Source of the DNA: Streptomyces sp. F001
Lineage (GTDB): Bacteria > Actinomycetota > Actinomycetes > Streptomycetales > Streptomycetaceae
Direction: 5' to 3'
DNA: 64,000 nucleotides
Assembly (NCBI RefSeq): GCF_004187715.1
Contig: NZ_QZWF01000002.1
Coordinates: 186,001 to 250,000, forward strand
Shown: one piece after another, positions 33,383 through 41,872 of the stretch
Layout of the letters: every line of letters begins with the position of its first letter
Numbering within the stretch: position 1 is the stretch's first letter
Made by a program: the position numbers and the translations under genes
The notes under the pieces: model-generated
What the model was told of the DNA's origin: nothing
Seen by the model: only the letters and a program-made list of their open reading frames with translations
Databases searched by the model: none

Positions 33383-34428
33383 CGCGTGAGATCGCTGTAA
33401 TTGCCTTCGCCCAGACCGACCACCGGCGCACCAGCGACGAGCTCTCCGAGGTGGAGATGCTCATGCCGGTCCTGCACGAGGTGCTCGACCGCACCGGCCT
33501 GCAGACCGCCGACATCGGTTTCACCTGCTCCGGTTCCAGCGACTACCTGGCCGGCCGTGCCTTCTCCTTCACCCTCGCCCTGGACGGGGTGGGCGCCTGG
33601 CCGCCGATCTCCGAGTCGCACGTCGAGACGGACGGCGCCTGGGCGCTGTACGAGGCGTGGACCAAGCTGCTCACCGGCGAGGCGGACACCGCCCTCGTGT
33701 ACGCGTACGGCAAGTCCTCACCCGGCTCGGTGCGTGACGTGCTCACCCGCCAGCTCGACCCGTACTACGTCGCGCCCCTGTGGCCCGACTCCGTGGCTCT
33801 CGCCGCCCTCCAGGCGCAGGCCCTCATCGACGCCGGCGAGACCGACGAACCCGCGCTCGCGGCCGTTGCCGCCCGCAGCCGGGCGGCCGGTCAGGACAAC
33901 CCCCATGCCCAGCTGAGGGGTTCGGTGCCGCACGGGGACTACCTCGTACGGCCCCTGCGCACCGGCGACTGCCCGCCCGTCGGCGACGGCGCCGCCGCCG
34001 TGATCCTCGCCGCCGGGGAGCGGGCCCGCGCCCTGTGCGCACGGCCCGCCTGGATCCGCGGCATCGACCACCGCATCGAGGCGCACAGCCTCGGTGTGCG
34101 CGACCTGACCGACTCGCCCTCCACCCGCCTGGCCGCCGAGCGGGCCGGCGCCTTCGACCGGCCGGTCGACACGGCCGAGCTGCACGCGCCGTTCACCGCG
34201 CAGGAGATCGTCCTGCGCAAGGCGCTGCGGCTCGACGACACAGTGTGCGTCAACCCGTCCGGCGGCCCGCTCGCCGCCAACCCGGTCATGGCCGCCGGGC
34301 TCATCCGCATCGGCGAGGCGGCCGCCCGTGTCCACCGCGGTGCGTCCGACCGGGCCCTCGCCCACGCCACGTCCGGTCCCTGTCTGCAACAGAACCTGGT
34401 CGCCGTACTCGAAGGGGATCCACGATGA
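33379..34428 (+). CDS. Thiolase-fold protein lacking the nucleophilic cysteine (first of pair)
   Basis: A 349-aa thiolase-superfamily protein. The fold is recognisable from FTCSGSSDYLAGRAF, the amphipathic helix after the usual nucleophile position (ETDGAWALYEAWTKLLTGEADTALVYAYGK), PPVGDGAAAVILAAG, and the C-terminal NPSGGPLAANPVMAAGLIR. The position of the catalytic Cys (CASG/CATG in SCP2-type thiolases) reads ETDG, so normal thiolysis is not expected. Such proteins pair with DUF35 partners as retro-aldolases or scaffolds. GTG at 33379; the end overlaps the next start as ATGA. Confidence 0.82.
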   Translation: MTREIAVIAFAQTDHRRTSDELSEVEMLMPVLHEVLDRTGLQTADIGFTCSGSSDYLAGRAFSFTLALDGVGAWPPISESHVETDGAWALYEAWTKLLTGEADTALVYAYGKSSPGSVRDVLTRQLDPYYVAPLWPDSVALAALQAQALIDAGETDEPALAAVAARSRAAGQDNPHAQLRGSVPHGDYLVRPLRTGDCPPVGDGAAAVILAAGERARALCARPAWIRGIDHRIEAHSLGVRDLTDSPSTRLAAERAGAFDRPVDTAELHAPFTAQEIVLRKALRLDDTVCVNPSGGPLAANPVMAAGLIRIGEAAARVHRGASDRALAHATSGPCLQQNLVAVLEGDPR

Positions 34429-35591
34429 GCAAGGAGCCTGTGGCCGTCGTCGGGATCGGCCAGACCAAGCACGTCGCCGCCCGCCGGGACGTGTCGATCG
34501 CGGGCCTGGTCCGCGAGGCCGCCCGACGTGCCCTGGCCGACGCCGAGTTGACCTGGGCCGACATCGACGCCGTCGTCATCGGCAAGGCGCCCGACTTCTT
34601 CGAGGGCGTCATGATGCCGGAGCTGTACCTCGCCGACGCGCTCGGTGCGGTGGGCAAGCCGATGCTGCGTGTGCACACGGCCGGATCGGTCGGCGGGTCC
34701 ACCGCACTCGTCGCGGCGAACCTGGTCGCGGCGCGCGTGCACGGCACCGTCCTCACGCTCGCCTTCGAGAAGCAGTCCGAGTCCAACGCCATGTGGGGCC
34801 TGTCCCTGCCGATCCCCTTCCAGCAGCCGCTGCTCGCCGGTGCGGGCGGCTTCTTCGCCCCCCACGTGCGTGCGTACATGCGGCGCAGTGGCGCGCCCGA
34901 CACCATCGGCTCGCTGGTCGCCTACAAGGACCGGCGCAACGCCCTGAAGAACCCCTGCGCCCACCTCCACGAGCACGACATCACCCTGGAGAAGGTCCAG
35001 GCCTCGCCCATGCTCTGGGACCCGATCCGCTACTCCGAGACCTGCCCCTCCTCCGACGGTGCCTGCGCCATGGTCCTGACCGACCGGGCCGGTGCGGCCC
35101 GCGCGCCCCGGCCGCCCGCCTGGATGCTGGGCGGGGCGATGCGCAGCGAACCGACCCTGTTCGCCGGCAAGGACTTCGTGTCGCCGCGGGCCGGGCGGGA
35201 CTGCGCCGCCGACGTGTACCGGCAGGCCGGGATCGCCGACCCGCGCCGGGACATCGACGCCGTCGAGATGTACGTGCCGTTCTCCTGGTACGAGCCGATG
35301 TGGTTGGAGAACCTCGGCTTCGCAGCTGAGGGCGAGGGCTGGAAGCTCACCGAGTCCGGGGTGACCGAACTCGACGGGGACCTGCCCGTCAACATGTCGG
35401 GCGGCGTGCTGTCCACCAACCCGATCGGCGCCTCCGGCATGATCCGCTTCGCCGAGGCCGCGCTCCAGGTGCGCGGACAGGCGGGCGAGCACCAGGTGGA
35501 CGGCGCCCGCAGGGTGCTCGGGCACGCCTACGGAGGCGGCTCCCAGTTCTTCTCCATGTGGCTCGTGGGCTCCGCGCCCCCGCACTCCTGA
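34425..35591 (+). CDS. Thiolase-fold/lipid-transfer-protein-like aldolase candidate (second of pair)
   Basis: A 388-aa SCP2-thiolase-like protein similar to mycobacterial Ltp proteins. It begins VAVVGIGQTKHVAARRDVSIAGLVREAARRAL. The nucleophile region reads TAGSVGGSTAL, with Ser where thiolases have Cys. Toward the C-terminus come VNMSGGVLSTNPIGASGMIRFAEA and GHAYGGGSQFFSMWLV; conserved Tyr and His residues here are candidates for aldolase catalysis, as in Ltp2. ATGA overlap with the preceding thiolase-like gene and the DUF35 gene upstream suggest a complex that cleaves a beta-hydroxyacyl-CoA. Confidence 0.84.
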   Translation: MSKEPVAVVGIGQTKHVAARRDVSIAGLVREAARRALADAELTWADIDAVVIGKAPDFFEGVMMPELYLADALGAVGKPMLRVHTAGSVGGSTALVAANLVAARVHGTVLTLAFEKQSESNAMWGLSLPIPFQQPLLAGAGGFFAPHVRAYMRRSGAPDTIGSLVAYKDRRNALKNPCAHLHEHDITLEKVQASPMLWDPIRYSETCPSSDGACAMVLTDRAGAARAPRPPAWMLGGAMRSEPTLFAGKDFVSPRAGRDCAADVYRQAGIADPRRDIDAVEMYVPFSWYEPMWLENLGFAAEGEGWKLTESGVTELDGDLPVNMSGGVLSTNPIGASGMIRFAEAALQVRGQAGEHQVDGARRVLGHAYGGGSQFFSMWLVGSAPPHS

Positions 35592-35673
35592 AAGGTCCCC
35601 CTCACGTGGCCTGTTGGCCATGGGAACCGATCGCTAGGCTGGCCGCGGACGACGAGTCGGGAGGAGCACGGAC

Positions 35674-35916
35674 GTGGCCGAGACCACCACCCAGCAGAAG
35701 CCGCTCATGGGCTGGGACAAGCCGGAACTGGACCTGAGCAAGGCCGAATGGCAGTCCAGCAGCCGCGGCCTGGGGGATGTCCAGATCGCTTTCGTCGAGG
35801 GTTTCATCGCCATGCGCAACAGCGACCGCCCGGAGAGCCCCTCCCTCATCTTCACCCCCGCCGAGTGGGGTGCGTTCGTGTCGGGGGCACGGGAAGGCGA
35901 GTTCGACCTGACCTGA
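35674..35916 (+). CDS. DUF397 domain protein
   Basis: An 80-aa protein of the Streptomyces DUF397 family: AEWQSSSRGLGDVQIAFVEGFIAMRNSDRPE followed by LIFTPAEWGAFVSGAREGEFDL. Such proteins usually sit beside XRE-type regulators of the WhiJ kind and influence development. Here no XRE partner is adjacent, so it is an orphan. GTG follows GGAGGAG by 7 nt. A short inverted repeat, TGGCC-TGTT-GGCCA, lies at 35607-35620 upstream. Confidence 0.8.
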   Translation: MAETTTQQKPLMGWDKPELDLSKAEWQSSSRGLGDVQIAFVEGFIAMRNSDRPESPSLIFTPAEWGAFVSGAREGEFDLT

Positions 35917-36063
35917 ACCCGGGCAGCCACGTGGACGGGCCGAACCGGGGGTGTTCCGCCCGTGTTTTCCGGACACGCGATCCGGTGAACCCACCCGGGG
36001 CCACGCCTGAGCGAGGCTGGCCCTGGAAGAGGTGGTGGGTCGCCGTCCGGAGGTGAGGACCTC

Positions 36064-36969
36064 ATGAGCACCCTGCCGGTCATCGCGGCGTTCGACGGTT
36101 CGGACGACAGTCTGCGGGCCCTGGACTGGGCCCTCGACGCCGCCCGCAGACGCGCGGTACCCCTGCGGGTGGTCCATGTGCGGCAGTACGCCGTACGGGT
36201 ACCCGCCGGTGTCGAGGTCGCCCGGCTTCCTGAGCCGGAGGACGACCCGGTGCTCGCCCGGGCCCGTGCGCACCTGGCCGGGCGCACCGACGGGCCGGTC
36301 GTGGAGTACCGCGGTCCGGAGGGCACCCCCAGTGCGGTACTGCCCGGCCTGGGCGCCGAAGCCCAGCTGATGGTGCTCGGCTCCCGGGGCCGCGGCGGCT
36401 TCGCCCGGCTGCTGCTCGGCTCCAACGGCCTGGCCGCCGCCCGCGACGCCGAGTGTCCGGTCGTCGTGGTGCCCCGGCCCGGCCGCGAGGTCGACGACGC
36501 GCCGCCGCAGGAGCCGGGACCCCGGGTGGTCGTCGGTCTCAATGTGGACGGACCCGACGACGCCGCTCTCACCTTCGCCTTCACCGAGGCCGCCCTGCGC
36601 GACGCCCGCCTCCAGGTGATCGCCGCCTACCCGTGGCCGGTACAGCTGTGGGCGGGAGCCGTCGGTGAGCTGGTCCCGACCGGGATCGACCAGGACGCCG
36701 TCGAGAACGAGACGCGGGCCCTCGCGGAGGGCTTCCTCGCCCCGCACCGCGGGCGCCACCCCGGGGTCCGGGCCGAACCGTACGTGGTCCCGGGCGACGC
36801 GGCCGGCCACCTCGTCGCCCACTCGAAGGACGCCGAGCTGGTCGTCGTGGGCCGGCACCGCCGCCGGCTGCTCGCGCCCGCCCGCCTGATGGGCTCGGTC
36901 ACGCACGCCGTACTCCTGCACGCGGCGAGCCCCGTGGCCGTGGTGCCCCCGGCACCGCCGGAGGAATGA
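36064..36969 (+). CDS. Universal stress protein with two Usp domains
   Basis: A 301-aa cytosolic protein with tandem Usp domains. The first starts PVIAAFDGSDDSLRALDWALDAA and has the ATP-binding loop LGSRGRGGFARLLLGSNG. The second starts RVVVGLNVDGPDDAALTFAFTEAA and its loop VVGRHRRRLLAPARLMGSVTHAVLLHA is degenerate. In Streptomyces such proteins are often controlled by redox or dormancy signals, but nothing here shows this. GGAGGTGAGG precedes the ATG. It is monocistronic. Confidence 0.88.
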   Translation: MSTLPVIAAFDGSDDSLRALDWALDAARRRAVPLRVVHVRQYAVRVPAGVEVARLPEPEDDPVLARARAHLAGRTDGPVVEYRGPEGTPSAVLPGLGAEAQLMVLGSRGRGGFARLLLGSNGLAAARDAECPVVVVPRPGREVDDAPPQEPGPRVVVGLNVDGPDDAALTFAFTEAALRDARLQVIAAYPWPVQLWAGAVGELVPTGIDQDAVENETRALAEGFLAPHRGRHPGVRAEPYVVPGDAAGHLVAHSKDAELVVVGRHRRRLLAPARLMGSVTHAVLLHAASPVAVVPPAPPEE

Positions 36970-37045
36970 CCCGGCCCCCGCGCGTCCCTGAACCCTCACT
37001 CACTCCCGTTCGTTAATGGTTGTGCGTGCACTTATCATTAGCGTC

Positions 37046-37645
37046 ATGCGGGACTCGCTCAGCCGGGACGCCCGGATCGCCCTGGATCTCGCCCTGACCG
37101 TCCGGCACGACGGACACGGCGGCGTCGCCGACGACCTCACCGACCCGGCGGGCCTCACCACGTGGGTGCGCGCGCACCCCGACACCGTCCCCGATGCCAC
37201 CGCCTACACGGCCGACGCCGAGGCCCTGACCGCCGTCCGCGAGCTGCGCGCCGCCGTCCGCGCCCTCTTCGCCCGCGCCGTACACCCCGCCGAGCCCAGC
37301 CCGGCCGACGCGGCCCGCCTGCTGCCCGTGCCCGAAGCCCTCGCCCGCCTCAATGCCGCGGCCGCCCGCACGCCCACCGTCCCCGTCCTGCACTGGCCGG
37401 ACGACGCCGACCCCGCCCTGCACCGGCAGGCCGTGCACGGTGACCCGGAGCTCACCGCGGTGCTCGCACAGGCCGCCGTCACCTTTCTCGCGAGCCCCGA
37501 CCGGCAGCGGCTGCGCGCCTGCCACGCGCCGCGCTGTGTGCGCTACTTCCTCAAGGAGCACCCACGCCAGGAATGGTGCACACCGTCCTGCGGCAACCGC
37601 GCCCGCGTCGCCCGACACCACGAACGGCACCGGAAGCCCGCGTAG
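37046..37645 (+). CDS. CGNR zinc finger protein (ABATE domain), putative regulator
   Basis: A 199-aa protein. The N-terminal stress-sensor-like ABATE domain (RIALDLALTVRHDG, DLTDPAGLTTWVR) is followed by a C-terminal zinc finger, RLRACHAPRCVRYFLKE then EWCTPSCGNRARVARHHER, carrying the CGNR signature. These are probable transcription factors. The ATG at 37046 has a TATCAT -10-like element ending 7 nt upstream (37033-37038) and no ribosome site, so the mRNA is probably leaderless. TAATG and CATTA arms flanking the -10 element (37014-37040) could be an autoregulatory site. Confidence 0.82.
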   Translation: MRDSLSRDARIALDLALTVRHDGHGGVADDLTDPAGLTTWVRAHPDTVPDATAYTADAEALTAVRELRAAVRALFARAVHPAEPSPADAARLLPVPEALARLNAAAARTPTVPVLHWPDDADPALHRQAVHGDPELTAVLAQAAVTFLASPDRQRLRACHAPRCVRYFLKEHPRQEWCTPSCGNRARVARHHERHRKPA

Positions 37646-37715
37646 GCCTGCCCGAACGCCGCACGTGCGGCCGCCCACCCGACGCCGACGACCTGCGGGC
37701 ACGTACCATGGCGGC

Positions 37716-38213
37716 ATGTCCTTCCTCCGCCGCCGCAGCGCCACCCCCGCAGGGCCCGACTTCGACGTGCTGGCCATGGACCCGGGCGACTGGCCCGGCA
37801 ATCTGGGCGCGGGCCTGCTGCCCGCCCCCGACGGCACCTGCCAGGGCGTGTTCCTGCGCTACGACCTGTTCGGCGGCCGCGGCCCCGCGATGATCATCGG
37901 CAATCTGCCGGAGGGCTCCCCGGCCCGCGAGATCGCCGAGGGGCAGATCCCCTTCGAGGTGGCCCAGCTGCTGCTGGCCCTGGAGAACGACGAGGAGGTG
38001 ACCGTCGTCGGCACCGAGGACGTGCCGGTGATGCAGGGCGACAACCTCCTCATCGTGCGCCGTCTGAAGCTCTCCGAGAGCCGGATCTCCTGCGTGCAGT
38101 TCGACCGCAGCGACAACGTCCTGGTCACCATCGCCGCCTGGGACCGCCCCATCACCGACGACCTGTACGCCCTGCTGAAGCCGCTGCCCGCGGAGCTGTT
38201 CCAGCAGGGCTGA
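37716..38213 (+). CDS. Conserved hypothetical protein of Streptomyces
   Basis: A 165-aa soluble acidic protein I do not recognise by function. It begins MSFLRRRSATPAGPDFDVLAMDPGDWPGNLGAGLL and is predicted to be an alpha/beta single domain, with no signal peptide, membrane helix or metal motif. A GC3-rich frame of normal codon use supports that it is real. It ends 5 bp from the convergent amidase gene. Confidence 0.65.
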   Translation: MSFLRRRSATPAGPDFDVLAMDPGDWPGNLGAGLLPAPDGTCQGVFLRYDLFGGRGPAMIIGNLPEGSPAREIAEGQIPFEVAQLLLALENDEEVTVVGTEDVPVMQGDNLLIVRRLKLSESRISCVQFDRSDNVLVTIAAWDRPITDDLYALLKPLPAELFQQG

Positions 38214-38217
38214 GGCT

Positions 38218-40191
38218 CTACGACGTCGCCGACGACACCGTCACGTCAGCCGCCCGCACGAACGCCACCCGGTGGCCGAACTGGATCTCGTAGTACAGGT
38301 CCTCGCCCACCACGACCTGGTGCGCGTCGGTCGCGAAGGTGACCGCGTAGTAGTACTCGCCGGGCACCTTGTCACCGGCGACGTACTTCTGGCCCTTGAG
38401 CAGCCGGTACGACAACGGGGACACCGCCTGGGCGGGCACTCCCGCCGGGTAGGCGGCCGCCTCCGGGTAGGCGCGGCCGTACACCGGAACACTCTCCAGG
38501 CCGTCCCTGGGCGTGACGACGAGACCCTTCGCGGGCACTGCCGTCGGGGCCTTCTTCGGGTTCTTGAACCAGGCCTTCTGGCCCAGATACCAGATCGCCG
38601 TCCAGTCGCCCTCGCGGCCCGCCACCGCATACTGCTGGCCGGTGGAGACCCGTGATCCGATGTCGTTGACGCCGATCGTCGAGTCCCCGCCGCCCGGGCG
38701 CAGACCGATGTCCTTGATGAGGGGGTAGTCCTCGCCGGGCCCCGAGTAGAGCCGTACCGCGCTCGAACCGTGCACCGCGCACGGTGTGCCCGCGGACGCG
38801 CAGCCCGTGAACGCGGGCCGGTTCGAGGCGTAGTCCGGAAGGATCGTCACCATGCCGCTTCCTGCCCCGGCGGTGGGGCCGAAGGGGCGGCCGAGCAGTG
38901 TGAAGTAGTGCCGCCAGTCCCAGTAGGGGCCCGGGTCGGTGTGCATGCCCGGGACGGTCGACGTGGTCGGGCCGGGCACGTTGTCGTGGCCGAGGATGTG
39001 CTGCCGGTCCAGCGGAATGCCGTACTTCCTGGCGAGGTACCTCACCAGGCGGGCCGACGAGCGGTACATCGCCTCCGTGTACCAGGCGTCCGGCGAGGCG
39101 AGGAAGCCCTCGTGCTCCAGGCCGATCGACTTGGCGTTGACGTACCAGTTGCCCGCGTGCCACGCCACGTCCTTCGCCTTGACGTGCTGGGCGATGTGGC
39201 CGTCCGTGGAGCGCAGGGAGTACTGCCAGGAGACGTAGGTGGGATCCTGCACCAGGTTCAGGACGCCCTCCCAGGCGCCCTCCGTGTCGTGCACGATGAT
39301 GTACTCGATGCTCTGCGACGCCGGTCGCTCACCCAGGTCGTGGTTGCCGTAGTCGCCCTCCCCGAACTCCTCGTAAGGCGCCGGGATCCACTCACAGGAC
39401 ACGGTCGCCGGGCACTCGGTGCCCTCCGCGGCGGCCCGGCGCAGGCCCGTCCGGCTCAACTGCCCGGTGTCCGGGGCGAGGTCCGGCTGCGCGGTCAGGG
39501 AGATGCGCTGTCCGGAGTCGGTGAGGCGTTCCTCGCCGGTGCGGATGACGTCGTACACGTCGCCCGCGTACGCCGCCGCCGTCGCGGTGTCGTCCGCGCC
39601 CGAGAAACGGGCCACCGCCCCGTACCACTGAGCCGGATCCTTACTCAGCGGCTCGCCCAGCTCCCGCTGCGCGGCGGCGAGCAGTGCGGCCCCGCCCGCC
39701 ACATTCGCCACAGGGTCGGTGCGCAACTCCTCGGCGCTCATACCGGTCAGCTCCGCCGCCCTGGCCAACGTCCGCAGTCGGGCCGGGAGTTCGGCGTCCT
39801 GAGGCAGCTCCGTGTCGGGGAGCAGCGGCGGGCGGGCGCTGTCGCCGCGCGAGTCCTCGGTGCCCTCGCTGTGATGCGGGGGCGCCGTGGCGAGGGCCGT
39901 GCGGGCGTCGGTGAGATGCATCGGGCCGTAGCCGCCGGTCACGCTCGCCGCACCGCCGTGTCCGTCCCAACGGGACTGGAGGTAGGAGACGCCGAGCAGC
40001 ACGCTCTGCGGCACGTCGTACTCGGCAGCCGCCGCGGCGAACGCCTGCTGCAGCCGGCCGGCCGACCCGGCTTCGGACGGGGCTGCGCCGAGCAGCGGCA
40101 GCAGCAGCGTTGCCGAGGCCACGGCGCCGACGGCCCGGCGTACGCGTCTCGGCCCGGCGGCTCGGGTGGGGTCGGTGGCGGATCCTCGCAA
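38218..40191 (-). CDS. Secreted N-acetylmuramoyl-L-alanine amidase (Amidase_2/PGRP-like)
   Basis: A 657-aa exported cell-wall hydrolase. Signal peptide to about residue 42, then a lysozyme-like helical region (about 45-215, AAAEYDVPQSVLLGVSYLQSRW) and the amidase domain (about 290-435). The latter contains YIIVHDTEGAWEGVL, the zinc-ligand histidines in VHDTE and HTDPGPYWDW, and AWHAGNWYVNAKSIGLEHEG. The C-terminal 200 residues include SH3-like sequence. TTG at 40191 is the start, with AGGAGG 5 nt upstream. It cleaves the bond between MurNAc and L-Ala; a role in wall turnover or spore germination is not resolved. Confidence 0.87.
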   Translation of the reverse strand: MRGSATDPTRAAGPRRVRRAVGAVASATLLLPLLGAAPSEAGSAGRLQQAFAAAAAEYDVPQSVLLGVSYLQSRWDGHGGAASVTGGYGPMHLTDARTALATAPPHHSEGTEDSRGDSARPPLLPDTELPQDAELPARLRTLARAAELTGMSAEELRTDPVANVAGGAALLAAAQRELGEPLSKDPAQWYGAVARFSGADDTATAAAYAGDVYDVIRTGEERLTDSGQRISLTAQPDLAPDTGQLSRTGLRRAAAEGTECPATVSCEWIPAPYEEFGEGDYGNHDLGERPASQSIEYIIVHDTEGAWEGVLNLVQDPTYVSWQYSLRSTDGHIAQHVKAKDVAWHAGNWYVNAKSIGLEHEGFLASPDAWYTEAMYRSSARLVRYLARKYGIPLDRQHILGHDNVPGPTTSTVPGMHTDPGPYWDWRHYFTLLGRPFGPTAGAGSGMVTILPDYASNRPAFTGCASAGTPCAVHGSSAVRLYSGPGEDYPLIKDIGLRPGGGDSTIGVNDIGSRVSTGQQYAVAGREGDWTAIWYLGQKAWFKNPKKAPTAVPAKGLVVTPRDGLESVPVYGRAYPEAAAYPAGVPAQAVSPLSYRLLKGQKYVAGDKVPGEYYYAVTFATDAHQVVVGEDLYYEIQFGHRVAFVRAADVTVSSATS

Positions 40192-40396
40192 AGCAGCCTC
40201 CTGTGACGGTCGGGCGCGATGAGCCGTGCGGGGCCGGGCGTGTCAGTGGTACCGGCTCTCGGACGATCCGTCAATCATGCTGCCCACGAGGCGATTTCCC
40301 ATGTCAGGGCGGGCGCGAGGAGTTTCGTGGCGGGGGCGGGCGGGCCTGCGGGGCGTCAGTGGCGTACACCAATGGTCCTGATCCCGGCATGACGAC

Positions 40397-40435
40397 GACC
40401 GCGGTGCGCCGCTGTCTGCGAAACACACCGCGGTC
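40397..40435 (-). terminator. Stem-loop terminator of the APH-like gene
   Basis: The 10-bp stem GACCGCGGTG (40397-40406) and CACCGCGGTC (40426-40435), with a 19-nt loop, lies 11 bp downstream of the minus-strand APH-like gene. Confidence 0.65.
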
Positions 40436-40446
40436 CGTCATCCCCG

Positions 40447-41664
40447 TCAGCGAGTGCCGACGGCCGCGCGCACGGCCTGCCGGGCCAGCTGGCAGTCGTC
40501 GTGCAGCCGCCGCAGCAGCAGCCGCTGCTCCTCGCCGGACGGCGCAGCACCCGGTGGGGCCACTCCCGGTGCCGCCGGGGTCGTGTCGTGCATCGAACGC
40601 TGCACGGCCGTCTCGTACGTACGGATCTCACGGGTCAGTACGAGCATCAGGTTCACCAGGAACGCGTCCCGTGAGGCGGGGCCCGCGGACTGGGCGATCT
40701 GGCTGATGTGCCGCCGTGCCACCGGCGCGTCGCCGAGCACCGACCACAGGACGGCCAGGTCGTAGCCCGGCAGATACCAGCCCGCGTGCTCCCAGTCCAC
40801 CAGCACCGGGCCCGCGGGGGAGACCAGGATGTTCGACAGCAGCGCGTCGCCGTGGCAGAACTGCCCCATGCCCTGCCGGCCCGCGGCGAGGGCGATGCCG
40901 TGCAGCAGCTTCTGCAGGTCACCCATGTCCCGGTCGGTGAGCAGACCCAGCTCGTGGTACCGGGAGATACGGGCCGCGTAGTCCAGCGGAGCGTCGAACG
41001 TCCCGGCCGGCGGGCGCCAGGCGTTCAGTCGGCAGATCGCGCCCAGCGCCGCCCGGATGTCGGCGCGCGGTGGCGCCTCCACCGGGTGCCGCTGGAGTGC
41101 CGCCGCCCGTCCCGGCATCCGCTCGATCACCAGCGTGCAGTTGTCCGGGTCCGCCGCGATCAGCCGCGGCACCCGCACCGGTGGGCGGTGCCGGACGAAC
41201 GAGCGGTAGGCCGCTATCTCGTGCCGGATCCGCTCGGCCCAGGCCGGGGAGTGGTCCAGTAAACACTTGGCGACGGCCGTACTGCGTCCTGTCGTGCCGA
41301 CCACCAGCACCGACCGTCCGCTGCGCCGCAGCACCTGCACCGGCGCGAACTCCGGGCAGATCCGGTGCACCGAGGCGATCGCCGTACGCAGCTGGGCGCC
41401 CTGAGGGCCGGACAGGTCGAGTCTCCCGCTGAGCGGTTGGGTGCCGAGTCCCGCCGGGCGCCGCGACCGGCCGGCACCGAGCACGGGGGCCGACGGGCGC
41501 GCCGGGGCGAGGTAGGGGCCGCCGCCGCCCGACAGGGGCGCCTCAACCGGCCTGGGGGAGGCGGGAGCCGGGGGCGCGGGTGCAGCGGCCGGGGCGGGGC
41601 GGACACGGAGGACGATGCTGCGTACATGGGCGAGACAGATCCCTTCGTGTGCCTGCGACGTCAT
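40447..41664 (-). CDS. Aminoglycoside-phosphotransferase-like kinase with a TTA codon
   Basis: A 405-aa APH/choline-kinase-fold protein. A Pro/Ala-rich N-terminal 100 residues precedes the kinase-like domain. Motifs are VVAKC-equivalent [11 protein letters not shown], the Brenner-type loop [13 protein letters not shown] and the DFG-equivalent [21 protein letters not shown]. Codon 135 (41262-41260 on the minus strand) is TTA, so translation should depend on the bldA tRNA. The start is uncertain (ATG 41664, or GTG 41709 which may be leaderless). It is divergent from an NsdA/NsdB-type gene. The substrate is unknown and resistance is not implied. Confidence 0.8.
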   Translation of the reverse strand: MTSQAHEGICLAHVRSIVLRVRPAPAAAPAPPAPASPRPVEAPLSGGGGPYLAPARPSAPVLGAGRSRRPAGLGTQPLSGRLDLSGPQGAQLRTAIASVHRICPEFAPVQVLRRSGRSVLVVGTTGRSTAVAKCLLDHSPAWAERIRHEIAAYRSFVRHRPPVRVPRLIAADPDNCTLVIERMPGRAAALQRHPVEAPPRADIRAALGAICRLNAWRPPAGTFDAPLDYAARISRYHELGLLTDRDMGDLQKLLHGIALAAGRQGMGQFCHGDALLSNILVSPAGPVLVDWEHAGWYLPGYDLAVLWSVLGDAPVARRHISQIAQSAGPASRDAFLVNLMLVLTREIRTYETAVQRSMHDTTPAAPGVAPPGAAPSGEEQRLLLRRLHDDCQLARQAVRAAVGTR

Positions 41665-41872
41665 TGCGCCACCCGACCCGGATGCCCGGGTGCACCCTGG
41701 GGAATGCACCAGCCGTATCTAGAAGGCGACCGGGTCGGGGTGGCGCGTTCCTACCTGACACCCGATGTGCAGTGGCACACCATCTGGCGTGCCCTGGCGA
41801 ACCCTGGCGAATAGTCGCCCGGCAACTCTCCCCGGGCTACTGTCAACTCAGCCGAGAACCTGGGGGCTTGAT

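Noticed and set aside
40447..41664. Aminoglycoside resistance gene
   Set aside because: The fold is APH-like but the long Pro/Ala-rich N-terminus and developmental neighbourhood do not match known resistance enzymes.
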